Counted from the first letter of the stretch, positions 42,040 through 51,312 are shown. The stretch: DNA of 64,000 nucleotides from Bacillota bacterium (GCA_023411215.1 JAEYOY010000038.1:1-64000), one strand, 5' to 3'. Translations and numbers: made by a program. The notes: generated by a model not told the origin, from the letters alone.

Positions 42040-43227
42040 CTAATATAGATGTCCCATCTTTTCTTTCTTTGTCTCAAAGTATCTCTTATTATACTTATTT
42101 GTATCCATTATGATAGGTACCCTCTCTACGATCTCAATTCCATGGCCTCTTAGACCTACCAGCTTCTTCGGATTATTGGTCATTAACCGAATTTTTCCAA
42201 CCTTTAACTCACTTAATATCTGAGCACCTATGCCGTAATCTCTCATATCTGCCGGGAAGCCCAACGCAATATTCGCTTCCTCCGTATCCAACCCTTCCTC
42301 CTGAAGCTTATAAGCTTTTATCTTATTAATCAAGCCAATTCCACGACCCTCCTGCCTCAGATACAAGAGGACACCCTTCCCCTCTTTTTCGATATTCTGC
42401 AAGGCAGCTGCCAATTGCTCACCACAATCGCATTTTAAGGAATGAAAGGCATCACCTGTCAGACATTCGGAGTGAACCCGAACCAGAACTTCGTCATTAG
42501 GATCAATTATACCTTTTACCAGGGCAACATGATGCTCACCATTCAACTTATTAACAAAGCCTACCATTCGAAAATCACCATATTCGGTAGGTAGATTGGC
42601 TTCCGCTTCCCTCACTACATAACAATCGGTCTCTCTCCGGTAGGCAATCAGTTCCTCTATCGTTATGATCTTAAGGTCCTCTCTCCTTGCATATTCCAGT
42701 AGCTGCTCCCCCCGTAATACATCACCCGTGTCGCCAAGTACCTCTGTGAAGGTACCTGAGGGGTAGCTGCCTGCTATTTTCGCAAGATCCGAAGCGGCTT
42801 CCGCATATCCGGCTTTCTTTAGAACGCCGCCCTCTGATGCTTTCATGATAAAGACATGACCAGGCGTTTTAAAATGATTGGGATCAATTGAGTGCTTTAG
42901 TAAGCTTCGTATGGTTTGCTCCCGGCCCTCTGCAGTAATCCCGTTCATACTATCAATTCCATCTACGGATAGCAGATAAGCATTGGGATTGCTATGATTT
43001 CCATAGGCGTTAAGCTGTGGTAATCTAATCTCATTTATCTTCTCAGAAGGAAGCGAGATGCAGGTAAATCCAGTACCATGCTTCATCATATAATTAATAT
43101 TTTCCTTCACAGCCAGCTCGCTTGCAACGAAGAATACACCTCCACTTATTGCCAGGTCATCATCGGCAATGATAACAATTTTACTCTTTTTAACATCTTC
43201 AATAACATCATGTAATTCTACTGACAT
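42040..43227 (-). CDS. RibBA-like protein: intact GTP cyclohydrolase II, degenerate DHBP synthase half
   Basis: The 395-residue protein has the two-domain RibBA layout. The C-terminal GTP cyclohydrolase II half is intact, with the zinc cysteines in HSECLTGDAFHSLKCDCG and the RQEGRGIGL and TNNPKKL motifs. The N-terminal half aligns with DHBP synthase but lost its acidic metal motif: DDEDRENEGD in B. subtilis is DDDLAISGGV here. The histidine and threonine of RAGHTEA are also lost (KAGYAEA). It therefore should open GTP but probably not make the four-carbon unit of riboflavin. AAGGAGG is 6-7 bases from the ATG. It follows the RibD-like gene by 52 bases, and no ribE or ribH is present. Confidence 0.88.
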   Translation of the reverse strand: MSVELHDVIEDVKKSKIVIIADDDLAISGGVFFVASELAVKENINYMMKHGTGFTCISLPSEKINEIRLPQLNAYGNHSNPNAYLLSVDGIDSMNGITAEGREQTIRSLLKHSIDPNHFKTPGHVFIMKASEGGVLKKAGYAEAASDLAKIAGSYPSGTFTEVLGDTGDVLRGEQLLEYARREDLKIITIEELIAYRRETDCYVVREAEANLPTEYGDFRMVGFVNKLNGEHHVALVKGIIDPNDEVLVRVHSECLTGDAFHSLKCDCGEQLAAALQNIEKEGKGVLLYLRQEGRGIGLINKIKAYKLQEEGLDTEEANIALGFPADMRDYGIGAQILSELKVGKIRLMTNNPKKLVGLRGHGIEIVERVPIIMDTNKYNKRYFETKKEKMGHLY

Positions 43228-43279
43228 TTGTTTATCCTCCTTGTTTGATTATGCAGTATTTATGTTGAATAATTTGTTC

Positions 43280-44371
43280 TTATATTAAATACCCTTTAAC
43301 GATAACATCTGGGCCGACTATCTCATGTGACACCCGCTTAAGTACAATTGCATCTCTCATGTATTCGATGCCTTCGCCTCCGACTGGAGTAAAAGCGTTT
43401 CTGCCACCAATTATTTTAGGAGCTATTGCTGCATAGACCTTATGCACGCAACCGCTCTCAAAGGCAGAGGCAAGAATTGCACTCCCTCCTTCAATATATA
43501 AGGAATCAATGCCCATACTCCCCAACAATCTCATGATATCTCGAAAGTCAATCCGATTATTCACTTCCTTTAGCTTGGCAATCAGAATCCCTTTCTCAAG
43601 AAACTCTTCCTCTTTTTGAGGTGATAGTTTATCCGAGGTGATAATCAAGGTTTTCACGTTTTCATCTACCTTAAGCACCTTAGCTTCCATCGGGATATCG
43701 CCATACCTTGATACAATAACACGCAGTGGATTAGAAACCTTCACACCGCTCAGTCTTGTTGTGAGCATCGGATCATCCATTTTAACGGTATTCTCCCCAA
43801 CCATGATTGCTGTGACCCGCTGTCGTAAGTGATGGACGAACCGCAAGCTATCCTCCGAGCTGATCCATTTGGAATCGCCTGTCTTCGTAGCCAGCTTTCC
43901 ATCCAGTGTCATCGCCCATTTAACAAAAACAAAGGGCTCTTTATTCTTTATATAATAGGAATAAATTTCATTCTGCTCTTCACACTCTGCGGAAAGAACT
44001 CCAACCTCAGCATCTACTCCTAACTTGGTAAGTTCTGACCAGAAATCCATTTTCTTCTTAGGATTAGGATCAGGCATACCGACAAATAGCTTAGCAATTC
44101 CTCTTTCTTTAATCAGGTTAAGACATTCCTGAACTCTTGGCTCGGATTGAAACGGTTCAATATTCAGATAAAGCTCGGCACCTGTCAGATCATCCGTTGT
44201 CTGCCTCAATACTTTTATCTCGGCAGGTTCAGAACCATAAGCCACATAACAAGCCTCCCCAAGTATTCTACCATCTTTAACCAGTAATGCACCGGACAGA
44301 GGATCTGGATTAACAAAACCGCTGCCTTGATTAGCCAACTCAATAGCTCTCTTCATATATTCTGTATTCAT
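43280..44371 (-). CDS. RibD-like protein: intact reductase, degenerate deaminase half
   Basis: RibD normally deaminates and then reduces the product of GTP cyclohydrolase II. In this 363-residue protein the C-terminal reductase half looks complete (GDSKWISSEDS, GENTVKMDDPMLTTR, EGGSAILASAF). The N-terminal deaminase half has lost zinc ligands: HAEV is PAEI, and the PCSH-type cysteine is phenylalanine (IEPFQSEPRVQEC). The conserved PNPxVG is also NPDPLSG. It is probably reductase-only. The ATG at 44371 is set by GGGGGG 8 bases upstream; the longer frame to 44392 ignores this. No FMN riboswitch is visible upstream. Confidence 0.85.
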   Translation of the reverse strand: MNTEYMKRAIELANQGSGFVNPDPLSGALLVKDGRILGEACYVAYGSEPAEIKVLRQTTDDLTGAELYLNIEPFQSEPRVQECLNLIKERGIAKLFVGMPDPNPKKKMDFWSELTKLGVDAEVGVLSAECEEQNEIYSYYIKNKEPFVFVKWAMTLDGKLATKTGDSKWISSEDSLRFVHHLRQRVTAIMVGENTVKMDDPMLTTRLSGVKVSNPLRVIVSRYGDIPMEAKVLKVDENVKTLIITSDKLSPQKEEEFLEKGILIAKLKEVNNRIDFRDIMRLLGSMGIDSLYIEGGSAILASAFESGCVHKVYAAIAPKIIGGRNAFTPVGGEGIEYMRDAIVLKRVSHEIVGPDVIVKGYLI

Positions 44372-44626
44372 AGGATATCCCCCCTGTAGCATAAAACTGA
44401 TTATAATGCTTTATAACACGAGATAACTAATCCGCTTATATTGCATAAGATGATGAACCTTATATTGTATTATATTAATTTCTGTTAAGTGTGTCAATTT
44501 TATTGTTATTTTCAAAATTTAATGCTCCGATTAGCGAATTTCCCAAACAATAGCAGTGCAGGTATATAATGTTACATAGGAGCTTTATTTGTTTTATAAT
44601 ACCCACTTTCCATGTAACGATTGAAA

Positions 44627-44710
44627 GCACACTTCGCGAGCTTACTATTGTCCTATACGATGTCATAAACCGGTAGAAACACGCTTCGCGAACTTTCTAT
44701 TGTCCTATAC
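44627..44710. repeat. Two tandem copies of the dispersed palindromic repeat
   Basis: The segments 44631-44658 and 44683-44710 are direct copies of a CTTCGCGARCTTWCTATTGT core followed by CCTATAC. Each has a complementary TTGAAAG or TAGAAA arm upstream (44629 and 44674). The copies differ at only four or five positions. Confidence 0.75.
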
Positions 44711-44740
44711 AAGATGAATTGATAAATCAATTCACTTGTA
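44709..44740. repeat. AAGATGAATTGAT hairpin repeat, copy 1
   Basis: TGAATTGAT and ATCAATTCA form a perfect stem with a 2-base loop, extended by ACAAG/CTTGT. A second copy lies at 52246-52283, again next to the CTATTGT repeat. Confidence 0.75.
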
Positions 44741-44742
44741 AT

Positions 44743-44783
44743 AAAAAACAGAGTAAACAAGGATTCATCCTTATATACTCTGT
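44743..44783 (-). terminator. Terminator of the hydrogenase operon
   Basis: ACAGAGTA/TACTCTGT with an inner AAGGAT/ATCCTT stem is followed by six T residues on the minus strand, about 90 bases beyond the last gene of the operon. Confidence 0.85.
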
Positions 44784-44873
44784 CTCTGTAATATTCATAA
44801 ACTGAGAAAGATATTTCTTATGAGCTCCCAACACTTTATCCAGCAACTCAACTGAATCGCTTGGGAGCCATTC

Positions 44874-45119
44874 TTATACCCTACTCATGATCTTCTCAAC
44901 AAAGAATTCTTTGACCTGTTTTGGTTCGATCCGAAATTCCTCATTATCCACCTTAATGGATACCCCTTTGGCCTGGCACTGCTTCATGCAAAATATTGCT
45001 TCAAAATTGAGTTGATCATGCAAGGAATGCTGCTCTATCAATTGTTGAATATCCTGAACTACATTGTAAGAACCGTTCAGATGGCAGGACGTACCGACGC
45101 ATACTCTAACTTCGACCAT
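44874..45119 (-). CDS. Thioredoxin-like [2Fe-2S] ferredoxin
   Basis: The 81-residue protein has the four-cysteine pattern of thioredoxin-like [2Fe-2S] domains (Cys7 and Cys12 in CVGTSCHLNG, Cys44 and Cys48 in CMKQC), as in the C-terminus of NuoE. It starts directly after the HydA stop and should be co-translated. It may be an extra electron carrier or subunit of the hydrogenase. Some clostridial hydrogenase operons carry such a short gene, but its role is not established. Confidence 0.88.
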   Translation of the reverse strand: MVEVRVCVGTSCHLNGSYNVVQDIQQLIEQHSLHDQLNFEAIFCMKQCQAKGVSIKVDNEEFRIEPKQVKEFFVEKIMSRV

Positions 45120-46817
45120 TTAAATATGCTCCTTTCCATGGGTGTAATCCACATGTAGTAGTTCATGAACCCTGCCCTGCAATACTCCCTTATAGAGGGT
45201 CATCATCAGAGGATTCTCCTCTGCAAATTTCACATTGCATAGCTTATCTGCCGCATACAGGCCTTTTCCTCTACCTTCACGAACCTTCGACTCTGCAAAG
45301 GGTTGACCGGCACCGCTTACACAGCCACCGGGACAAGCCATGACCTCTACAAAATCATAATGCTCACCGGATTTTATCCGTTCAATCAGATCACTAGCAT
45401 TCTTCAGACCACTGACAATTGCTATCTTAACTTCTTTGTCACCATACATAACTGTGGTTTCCTTCACGCCCTTCATTCCTCTGACACCCTGATAAGCAAT
45501 CGACATAAGTGCTCCCTTGGATTTATCAGCAGAGAGTCTACGAAGCACAGCCTCGGTTACCCCCCCTGTAACACCGAAGATTACTCCTGCTCCTGTCATA
45601 GTTCCAAAAGGCATATCAACAGCCTCCGGTTCCAAATCATTGAAAATAATTCCAGCTTCGCGGATCATCTGGATCAATTCCTGTGTCGTAATGACATAAT
45701 CTACATTGGGACTGCCCTCTACCATAAACTCTTCTCTTGTTGCTTCCTGTTTCTTAGCCGTACAGGGCATAATCGCAATATGTACATGGCGGCGGCTGGA
45801 GCTGCTGGATTGATCCTTAACAATGGATGCCAGCATCTGCATCGGAGAACGGCAGGTAGATACATTTGGTAACAGCTCAGGATAATTCTTCTCACAATAC
45901 TGAACCCAGGCAGGACAGCAGGATGTAAATAGGGGTAATTGACTGCCGTTTTGCAAGCGGCCAAGGAATTCCGAGGTTTCCTCCAGTACGGTAAGATCCG
46001 CTCCGGTACTGGTATCATAGATTTCATCAAAGCCCATACGGCGCAGAGCTGCAACAATCTTGCCCATTGCATTTTCTTCCGATTTCACATCCATCTTCTT
46101 CCCAAGTCCAACGCGGACTGCCGGCGCGATTTGCACCGTCACCTTAGTATTTACATCATCTAGGGCTTCCCATACCTTCTGGGTATGATTCTTTACAACG
46201 ATGGCACCGGTGGGACACACAGCAGCACACTGTCCGCAGCCGACACAGGGAGATTCAGCAATCGGAATATCAAAGGCGGTACTGATGGTCATATTGGAAC
46301 CGCGGTGCGCAAAGTCGATGGCACCGACATTCTGTATCTCGTTACACATTCTTACACAATCTCCGCAAAGAATGCATTTATTCGTATCTCTGGTAATGCT
46401 TACCGAAGAATCATCCAGTCTGGGATGTTCTGCAGTATTCGGAAAGCGTACCCCAGTAATATTAAATCTCATAGCCAGATCCTGAAGCTTACACTTCCCG
46501 TTGTTGCCACAGGTGGTGCAATCGCGGCAATGGTTTGCCAGCAGCAGCTCTAGTATATTCTTACGGTATCTGCGCAACCGTTCCGTATTTGTCTTGATAT
46601 TCATACCTGCCTTCGGTATCGTGGAGCAGGCCGCATCGATTCCACCCCATTCATTCTCGACCATGCACATACGACAGGCGCCATAGATAGAAAGTTCAGA
46701 ATGATAGCAGAAGGTTGGCATCTTGATACCGACTTTACGAATCAGCTCCAATAGGTTTTTTTCCTGGCTTATTTCTACGGGTATACCGTCAATTGTCATA
46801 ATTTTATTCTTATCCAT
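45120..46817 (-). CDS. hydA: [FeFe] hydrogenase catalytic subunit
   Basis: The 565-residue subunit has an N-terminal [2Fe-2S] domain (about 1-75), a His-ligated cluster region (HCRDCTTCGNNGKC, 96-109) and two [4Fe-4S] clusters (148-160 and 191-202). The H-cluster domain shows all three signatures: TSCCPAW (298-304), MPCTAKKQE (350-358) and EVMACPGGCVSG (491-502). With HydB and HydC it should form a trimeric, electron-bifurcating hydrogenase using ferredoxin and NADH to make hydrogen. The ribosome site is weak (GGTG, 8 bases). The C-terminus lacks the extra ferredoxin domain of some homologues. Confidence 0.97.
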   Translation of the reverse strand: MDKNKIMTIDGIPVEISQEKNLLELIRKVGIKMPTFCYHSELSIYGACRMCMVENEWGGIDAACSTIPKAGMNIKTNTERLRRYRKNILELLLANHCRDCTTCGNNGKCKLQDLAMRFNITGVRFPNTAEHPRLDDSSVSITRDTNKCILCGDCVRMCNEIQNVGAIDFAHRGSNMTISTAFDIPIAESPCVGCGQCAAVCPTGAIVVKNHTQKVWEALDDVNTKVTVQIAPAVRVGLGKKMDVKSEENAMGKIVAALRRMGFDEIYDTSTGADLTVLEETSEFLGRLQNGSQLPLFTSCCPAWVQYCEKNYPELLPNVSTCRSPMQMLASIVKDQSSSSSRRHVHIAIMPCTAKKQEATREEFMVEGSPNVDYVITTQELIQMIREAGIIFNDLEPEAVDMPFGTMTGAGVIFGVTGGVTEAVLRRLSADKSKGALMSIAYQGVRGMKGVKETTVMYGDKEVKIAIVSGLKNASDLIERIKSGEHYDFVEVMACPGGCVSGAGQPFAESKVREGRGKGLYAADKLCNVKFAEENPLMMTLYKGVLQGRVHELLHVDYTHGKEHI

Positions 46818-46868
46818 TTCAATTCACCATGCTGCAGCATCTTTGCAGCTTAATCCTTTCTCCACTTC

Positions 46869-48737
46869 TTACGCGATTGCATGGAATGGACATGCAGTGA
46901 TACAAGCTCCACACTTGATACATTTCGTTCCATCAATATGAAAGGGTTCCTTCACTTTGCCACTGATTGCATTCACCGGACAGGACCTGGAGCATTTTGA
47001 GCAGCCCTTACAAAGGTCTGGATCAATCGTAATTGATTTTAGTTTCTGGCAGTTACCGGTGGGGCAGTGTTTTGCATGGATATGTGCCTCATATTCTTCT
47101 CGGAAATGCTTGATGGTACTGACAATAGGGAAAGGAGCTGATTTTCCGAGACCGCAGAGAGCAGTGGAGGATATGGTATCCGCAAGCTCCAGAAGCAGTT
47201 CAATATCCCCTTCCTCGCCTTCTCCCTCTATGATTCTCTCCAGGATGGCAAGCATTCTCTTAGTGCCCTCACGACAGGGTACACATTTACCACAGGATTC
47301 ATTCTGGGTGAAATTCATAAAAAACCGCGCCACTTCCACCATACAGGTGCTCTCATCCATAACCACCAGACCGCCGGATCCGATCATCGCACCGGCTTTC
47401 TTTAGTGAATCGAAATCCAGAGGAAGATCCAGGTCTTCCTTCGTCAGACAACCACCGGAGGGACCGCCGATCTGAACTGCCTTAAACTCCCCTCCGTCCT
47501 TCATACCACCACCGACCTCAAAGATAACTTCTCTTAATGTCGTGCCCATAGGCACTTCAATCAAACCTGTGTTCTCAATGTTTCCGGTTAATGCAAAGGC
47601 TTTCGTTCCCGGGCTCTTCTCCGGTCCGATCTGCTTATACCATTCCGCTCCGTTATTGATAATCAACGGTACATTGGCATAAGTCTCTACGTTATTCAAC
47701 ACGGTAGGTTTATCGAACAAGCCTTGCTCTACTGTTCTTGGCGGTTTTACTCTTGGCATACCGCGCTTGCCTTCGATGGAGGCAGTCAGCGCACTTCCTT
47801 CTCCGCAGACAAAGGCTCCGGCACCGCGGTTAATATGTATCTGAAAGGAAAAACCGGTTCCAAGAATATTCTCACCCAACAGCCCATATTCCGTTGCCTG
47901 TTCAATCGCCAGCTTCAGGCGGCTAACAGCCATCGGATATTCAGCACGTACATAAATGTAGCCTTCATCCGCTCCACAAGCCAAACCAGCAATCATCATA
48001 CCTTCCAGCATTCTATGTGGATCCCCCTCCATGATGCTTCGATCCATAAATGCACCCGGATCGCCCTCATCTCCGTTACAAACCACATATTTTTTGGACT
48101 CCTTCTGTCTCTTAACCTGGGCCCATTTGCGTCCGGCAGGGAAACCACCGCCCCCTCTGCCCCTAAGATTAGACTCTGATATCTCGTTGATAATGTCATC
48201 GCCGGTCAACTCAAAGAGAGCCTTCTCAAAGGCTGTATATCCACCTATTCCGAAGTATTCCAGAATTGAGGTTGCATCAATCTGACCGCAATGCTCTAGT
48301 ACCAGACGGGTCTGACGCTTATAAAAGGGGATATCATCTTGCTTTTGATAAACGATACCATCCTTCTTATAAGAGAGGCGTTCGATGTGTTCTCCCTGGA
48401 TTATTGTCTTATCTATAATTTCTTCGCAGTCAGTGAGCTTAACCTTAGTATATAACCACCCCTGAGGCTCAATGCGTACCAAAGGTCCCATCTCGCAGAA
48501 GCCGTGACATCCGCTCTGTTTCATACCAACCGTCTCTTCATGAGGTTCTTTGGCCAGTTCTACACTGCAGGGCACCTTTTTATCCTGTAACAGTTCTGTT
48601 AAACGATCAAAAATGTCAAGTGCTCCGCTGGAAACACAACCAGTTCCAGCACATACCAGTATTTTCTGCGTCTGCCACTCCAGAGAGCTGCCATAGACAG
48701 CACGTACCTGAACCAGATCTTCTCTTGATTTTAGCAT
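46869..48737 (-). CDS. hydB: NADH-binding hydrogenase subunit, NuoF-like
   Basis: The 622-residue subunit has an N-terminal thioredoxin-like [2Fe-2S] domain (about 20-110, CAGTGCVSSGA), an FMN/NADH-binding NuoF core (about 150-430, RGRGGGGFPAGRKW and CNGDEGDPGAFMD), a SLBB segment and the NuoF cluster ESCGKCVPCREGT. Two C-terminal [4Fe-4S] motifs follow (CKGCSKCSRSCP, CIKCGACITACP). It exchanges electrons with NADH in the hydrogenase complex. Its start overlaps the hydC stop by 7 bases, indicating coupled translation, with AGGAGG ahead. Confidence 0.96.
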   Translation of the reverse strand: MLKSREDLVQVRAVYGSSLEWQTQKILVCAGTGCVSSGALDIFDRLTELLQDKKVPCSVELAKEPHEETVGMKQSGCHGFCEMGPLVRIEPQGWLYTKVKLTDCEEIIDKTIIQGEHIERLSYKKDGIVYQKQDDIPFYKRQTRLVLEHCGQIDATSILEYFGIGGYTAFEKALFELTGDDIINEISESNLRGRGGGGFPAGRKWAQVKRQKESKKYVVCNGDEGDPGAFMDRSIMEGDPHRMLEGMMIAGLACGADEGYIYVRAEYPMAVSRLKLAIEQATEYGLLGENILGTGFSFQIHINRGAGAFVCGEGSALTASIEGKRGMPRVKPPRTVEQGLFDKPTVLNNVETYANVPLIINNGAEWYKQIGPEKSPGTKAFALTGNIENTGLIEVPMGTTLREVIFEVGGGMKDGGEFKAVQIGGPSGGCLTKEDLDLPLDFDSLKKAGAMIGSGGLVVMDESTCMVEVARFFMNFTQNESCGKCVPCREGTKRMLAILERIIEGEGEEGDIELLLELADTISSTALCGLGKSAPFPIVSTIKHFREEYEAHIHAKHCPTGNCQKLKSITIDPDLCKGCSKCSRSCPVNAISGKVKEPFHIDGTKCIKCGACITACPFHAIA

Positions 48738-49213
48738 GCTAATTCCTCCTTTAATTCCTTTAAAAGTTCAGAGGTTTTCTCCGGTGTCATGGCAGGATAT
48801 ACCTTATCGTTTACCGTAATTACCGGTGCCAATCCACAAGCACCGAGGCAAGATACGGTCTCAACGGTGAAGCCAAGGTCATCCGTTGTCGTCTTCTTAT
48901 CGGAAAGCCCCAGTTCCTCTCTAAGCTTTGCCAATATTGGAATTGACTTTCGAACATGACAGGCAGTACCGTCACATATTTTAATCACAAATTGTCCTTT
49001 GGGCTCCAGAGAAAAATTCTCATAAAAAGTTGCTGTACTGTAAATTCTGGCTTCACTCACACCGATCCTCTTCGATAAATAGGGGAATACCTCTCTCGGT
49101 AAATAGCGGTAATGTTCCTGAACCCCCTGTAAAATTGCAATGATTGCACTTTGTTTGCAACCGTGCTCTTCAATAATCTTGTCAACCACTGCATAATCAA
49201 ATGTATCGTTCAT
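48731..49213 (-). CDS. hydC: NuoE-like hydrogenase subunit
   Basis: The 160-residue protein has a helical N-terminal domain and a thioredoxin-like [2Fe-2S] domain with CDGTACHVR and CLGACGLAP. It passes electrons within the hydrogenase. The ATG at 49213 is set by GGAGG 6 bases upstream; the longer frame to 49276 would overlap rex and place the ribosome site inside the coding sequence. It overlaps hydB by 7 bases. Confidence 0.94.
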   Translation of the reverse strand: MNDTFDYAVVDKIIEEHGCKQSAIIAILQGVQEHYRYLPREVFPYLSKRIGVSEARIYSTATFYENFSLEPKGQFVIKICDGTACHVRKSIPILAKLREELGLSDKKTTTDDLGFTVETVSCLGACGLAPVITVNDKVYPAMTPEKTSELLKELKEELAC

Positions 49214-49265
49214 AACTTTCCTCCATTCTCTTGTCTGAAAAGAATTATATAATCTAGGGTTATCA

Positions 49266-49910
49266 TCAATGGACATCTTTGTTTAACTTCTGGGCTAAAT
49301 GATTGGACAGGATTGCCAAGGAGCTGGCCAGATTTTCATTTTTAACCAGTATCTGCTCCGACACCTGCAGGTGAACTGATGAAAAATTCCAGATCGCCTT
49401 GATACCACAGTCCACCAGCATATCACAAGCCTTTTGTGCCATCCGGGAGTCTACGGCGATGATACCGATTTTTATCTTCATTCTGGAACAGACACCTGGC
49501 AGTTTGCTAAGCGGCAGTATCTTATTCATATGATTATCGGTATTCTGTAGGTTCTCCTCCTCATCAAAGGCTGCTATGATATCCATTCCATAATCCAAGA
49601 ACCCCTCATAAGCCAGCAGAGCCTGCCCAAAGCTGCCTGTTCCAATCAATACGGCAGATTGCACATTGTCATAACCAAGGCAATGCTCCAGATCACGAAT
49701 TAATTCCTGTAGGACATATCCGACCTTCGGGCGTCCGCCACCGCTGACCTGCGCTAAATCCTTTCGGACCTGTACATCATTCAACCTTAATTCATGGGCT
49801 ATGGTTGTTGCCGAAATATTGGCTGCCCGCTCCTTAGGCAGGCTCTTAAGAAAGCACAGATACAAAGGCAAGCGCTTTATCATCTGTGTCGTCAAGGTCT
49901 TTGCCTCCAT
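49266..49910 (-). CDS. rex: Redox-sensing repressor Rex, copy within the hydrogenase operon
   Basis: The 214-residue protein has an N-terminal winged helix (about 1-80, NDVQVRKDLAQVSGGGRPKVGY) and a Rossmann domain binding NADH/NAD+ (LIGTGSFGQAL), the Rex layout. Rex represses fermentative and hydrogen genes until NADH rises. It lies between nfnB and hydC in one operon, so it probably controls its own synthesis. A Rex-like operator overlaps the -10 at 52624-52641. A second Rex is encoded at 54009. Confidence 0.94.
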   Translation of the reverse strand: MEAKTLTTQMIKRLPLYLCFLKSLPKERAANISATTIAHELRLNDVQVRKDLAQVSGGGRPKVGYVLQELIRDLEHCLGYDNVQSAVLIGTGSFGQALLAYEGFLDYGMDIIAAFDEEENLQNTDNHMNKILPLSKLPGVCSRMKIKIGIIAVDSRMAQKACDMLVDCGIKAIWNFSSVHLQVSEQILVKNENLASSLAILSNHLAQKLNKDVH

Positions 49911-49922
49911 GCTTCACTCTCC

Positions 49923-51311
49923 CTAACCGGATATAAATTCATCTATTGCAGTCGCTGCCGTCTTACCTGCACCCATCGCTAATATTACTGTAGCTGCTCC
50001 GGTTACAGCATCTCCACCGGCATACACGCCTGTTCTCGAGGTAAGACCCGTTGCTTCTTCAACCACGATGCCTCCCCACTTATAAGTCTCAAGCCCGCTT
50101 GTTGTCGCTTTGATTAATGGATTTGGTGAGGTTCCGATTGCCATGATGACACAATCTGTCTCCAGCTCAAACTCACTATCCGGCACCGGGATCGGCTTCT
50201 GTCTTCCCGAGGCATCCGGTTCTCCCAATTCCATCTGCTGACACAGGACACCTTTCACCCAATTCTTTTCTTTCTCTTTAATAGCAAGTGGATTGGTCAG
50301 GAACAGAAATTGTATCCCTTCCTCTTTGGCATGCTCGACCTCTTCCAAACGGGCAGGTAATTCCTTCTCGGTACGACGATATATAATCGTCACCTCCGCT
50401 CCGAGACGCTTTGCACAACGGGCCGCATCCATAGCAACATTCCCGCCGCCTACGACTGCTACTCGGTTCCCCTTCTGAATGGGCGTCATCGCACCATTCT
50501 CATAAGCTTTCATTAGGTTGATTCTTGTTAGGAATTCATTAGCAGAATATACCCCTTTTAGATTCTCTCCTGCTATATTCATAAAATTCGGGAGACCGGC
50601 TCCTGAACCGATGAATACTGCTTCATAACCGTAATCCTGTATCAATTCATCAATGGATACGGTTTTTCCGATTACCATATTCGTTTTTATCTCTACCCCT
50701 AATTCTTTCAGGGTGGTGATCTCTTTATTAACGATATCCTTTGGGAGTCTGAATTCAGGAATACCGTAGACAAGCACGCCACCAGCCAAGTGCAAGGCTT
50801 CAAAAACTGTGACTTCATAACCTTTCTTCGCCAGGTCTCCGGCGCAGGCCAGTCCAGACGGACCGGATCCGATTACAGCCACCTTATGTCCGTTGCCCTG
50901 GGGCTGTACTGCCTTACCTGTGCTATTAGCGTTATGATAGTCTGCTACAAAACGCTCCAATCGTCCAATTGCCACAGCTTCCCCTTTCATACCTCTGACA
51001 CATTTTGACTCACATTGTGATTCCTGAGGACATACTCTTCCGCAGACAGCCGGAAGGGAGCTTGCCTTGGCAATCACTTGAAATGCTTCCTCAAAGTTAC
51101 CCTTTGCTACCTCCTGTACAAATACAGGTATGTCGATCTGGACAGGACATCCGGATACGCATTGCTTGTTCTTACAATTCAAACAGCGCCTGGCTTCATC
51201 CATCGCCTGCTCCATACTATAGCCCAGTGCTACCTCAAGGAAATTACTATTTCTGATTCCTGCCTCGCGGACTGGCATTTCATTTTTTATTAAAGACATG
51301 TTTGCTGCCAT
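49923..51311 (-). CDS. nfnB: Ferredoxin:NADP oxidoreductase large subunit (NfnB, GltD-like)
   Basis: The 462-residue flavoprotein has N-terminal cysteine clusters (CLNCKNKQCVSGCP, CGRVCPQESQCESKC) for two [4Fe-4S] centres. Two dinucleotide-binding folds follow (VAVIGSGPSGLACAGDL and VAVVGGGNVAMDAAR). It is often annotated as glutamate synthase small chain. No large glutamate synthase subunit is present, and it directly follows the NfnA gene, so the NADH-dependent ferredoxin:NADP transhydrogenase assignment is better. Its ATG begins one base after the nfnA stop, with AGAGG 9 bases upstream. Confidence 0.93.
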   Translation of the reverse strand: MAANMSLIKNEMPVREAGIRNSNFLEVALGYSMEQAMDEARRCLNCKNKQCVSGCPVQIDIPVFVQEVAKGNFEEAFQVIAKASSLPAVCGRVCPQESQCESKCVRGMKGEAVAIGRLERFVADYHNANSTGKAVQPQGNGHKVAVIGSGPSGLACAGDLAKKGYEVTVFEALHLAGGVLVYGIPEFRLPKDIVNKEITTLKELGVEIKTNMVIGKTVSIDELIQDYGYEAVFIGSGAGLPNFMNIAGENLKGVYSANEFLTRINLMKAYENGAMTPIQKGNRVAVVGGGNVAMDAARCAKRLGAEVTIIYRRTEKELPARLEEVEHAKEEGIQFLFLTNPLAIKEKEKNWVKGVLCQQMELGEPDASGRQKPIPVPDSEFELETDCVIMAIGTSPNPLIKATTSGLETYKWGGIVVEEATGLTSRTGVYAGGDAVTGAATVILAMGAGKTAATAIDEFISG

Positions 51312-51312
51312 A

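Noticed and set aside
44372..44480. FMN riboswitch ahead of the RibD-like gene
   Set aside because: The conserved RFN blocks such as AGGGTGAAATTCCC are not present on the minus strand.
45303..45872. Open frame of 189 codons on the plus strand inside hydA
   Set aside because: It is antisense to a fully recognised hydrogenase gene and has no ribosome site or family resemblance.
46957..47475. Open frame of 172 codons on the plus strand inside hydB
   Set aside because: It is a shadow of conserved hydB coding with no independent signals.
49923..51311. Glutamate synthase small subunit
   Set aside because: No large subunit is present and the gene is fused in operon with NfnA, so the Nfn assignment explains it better.
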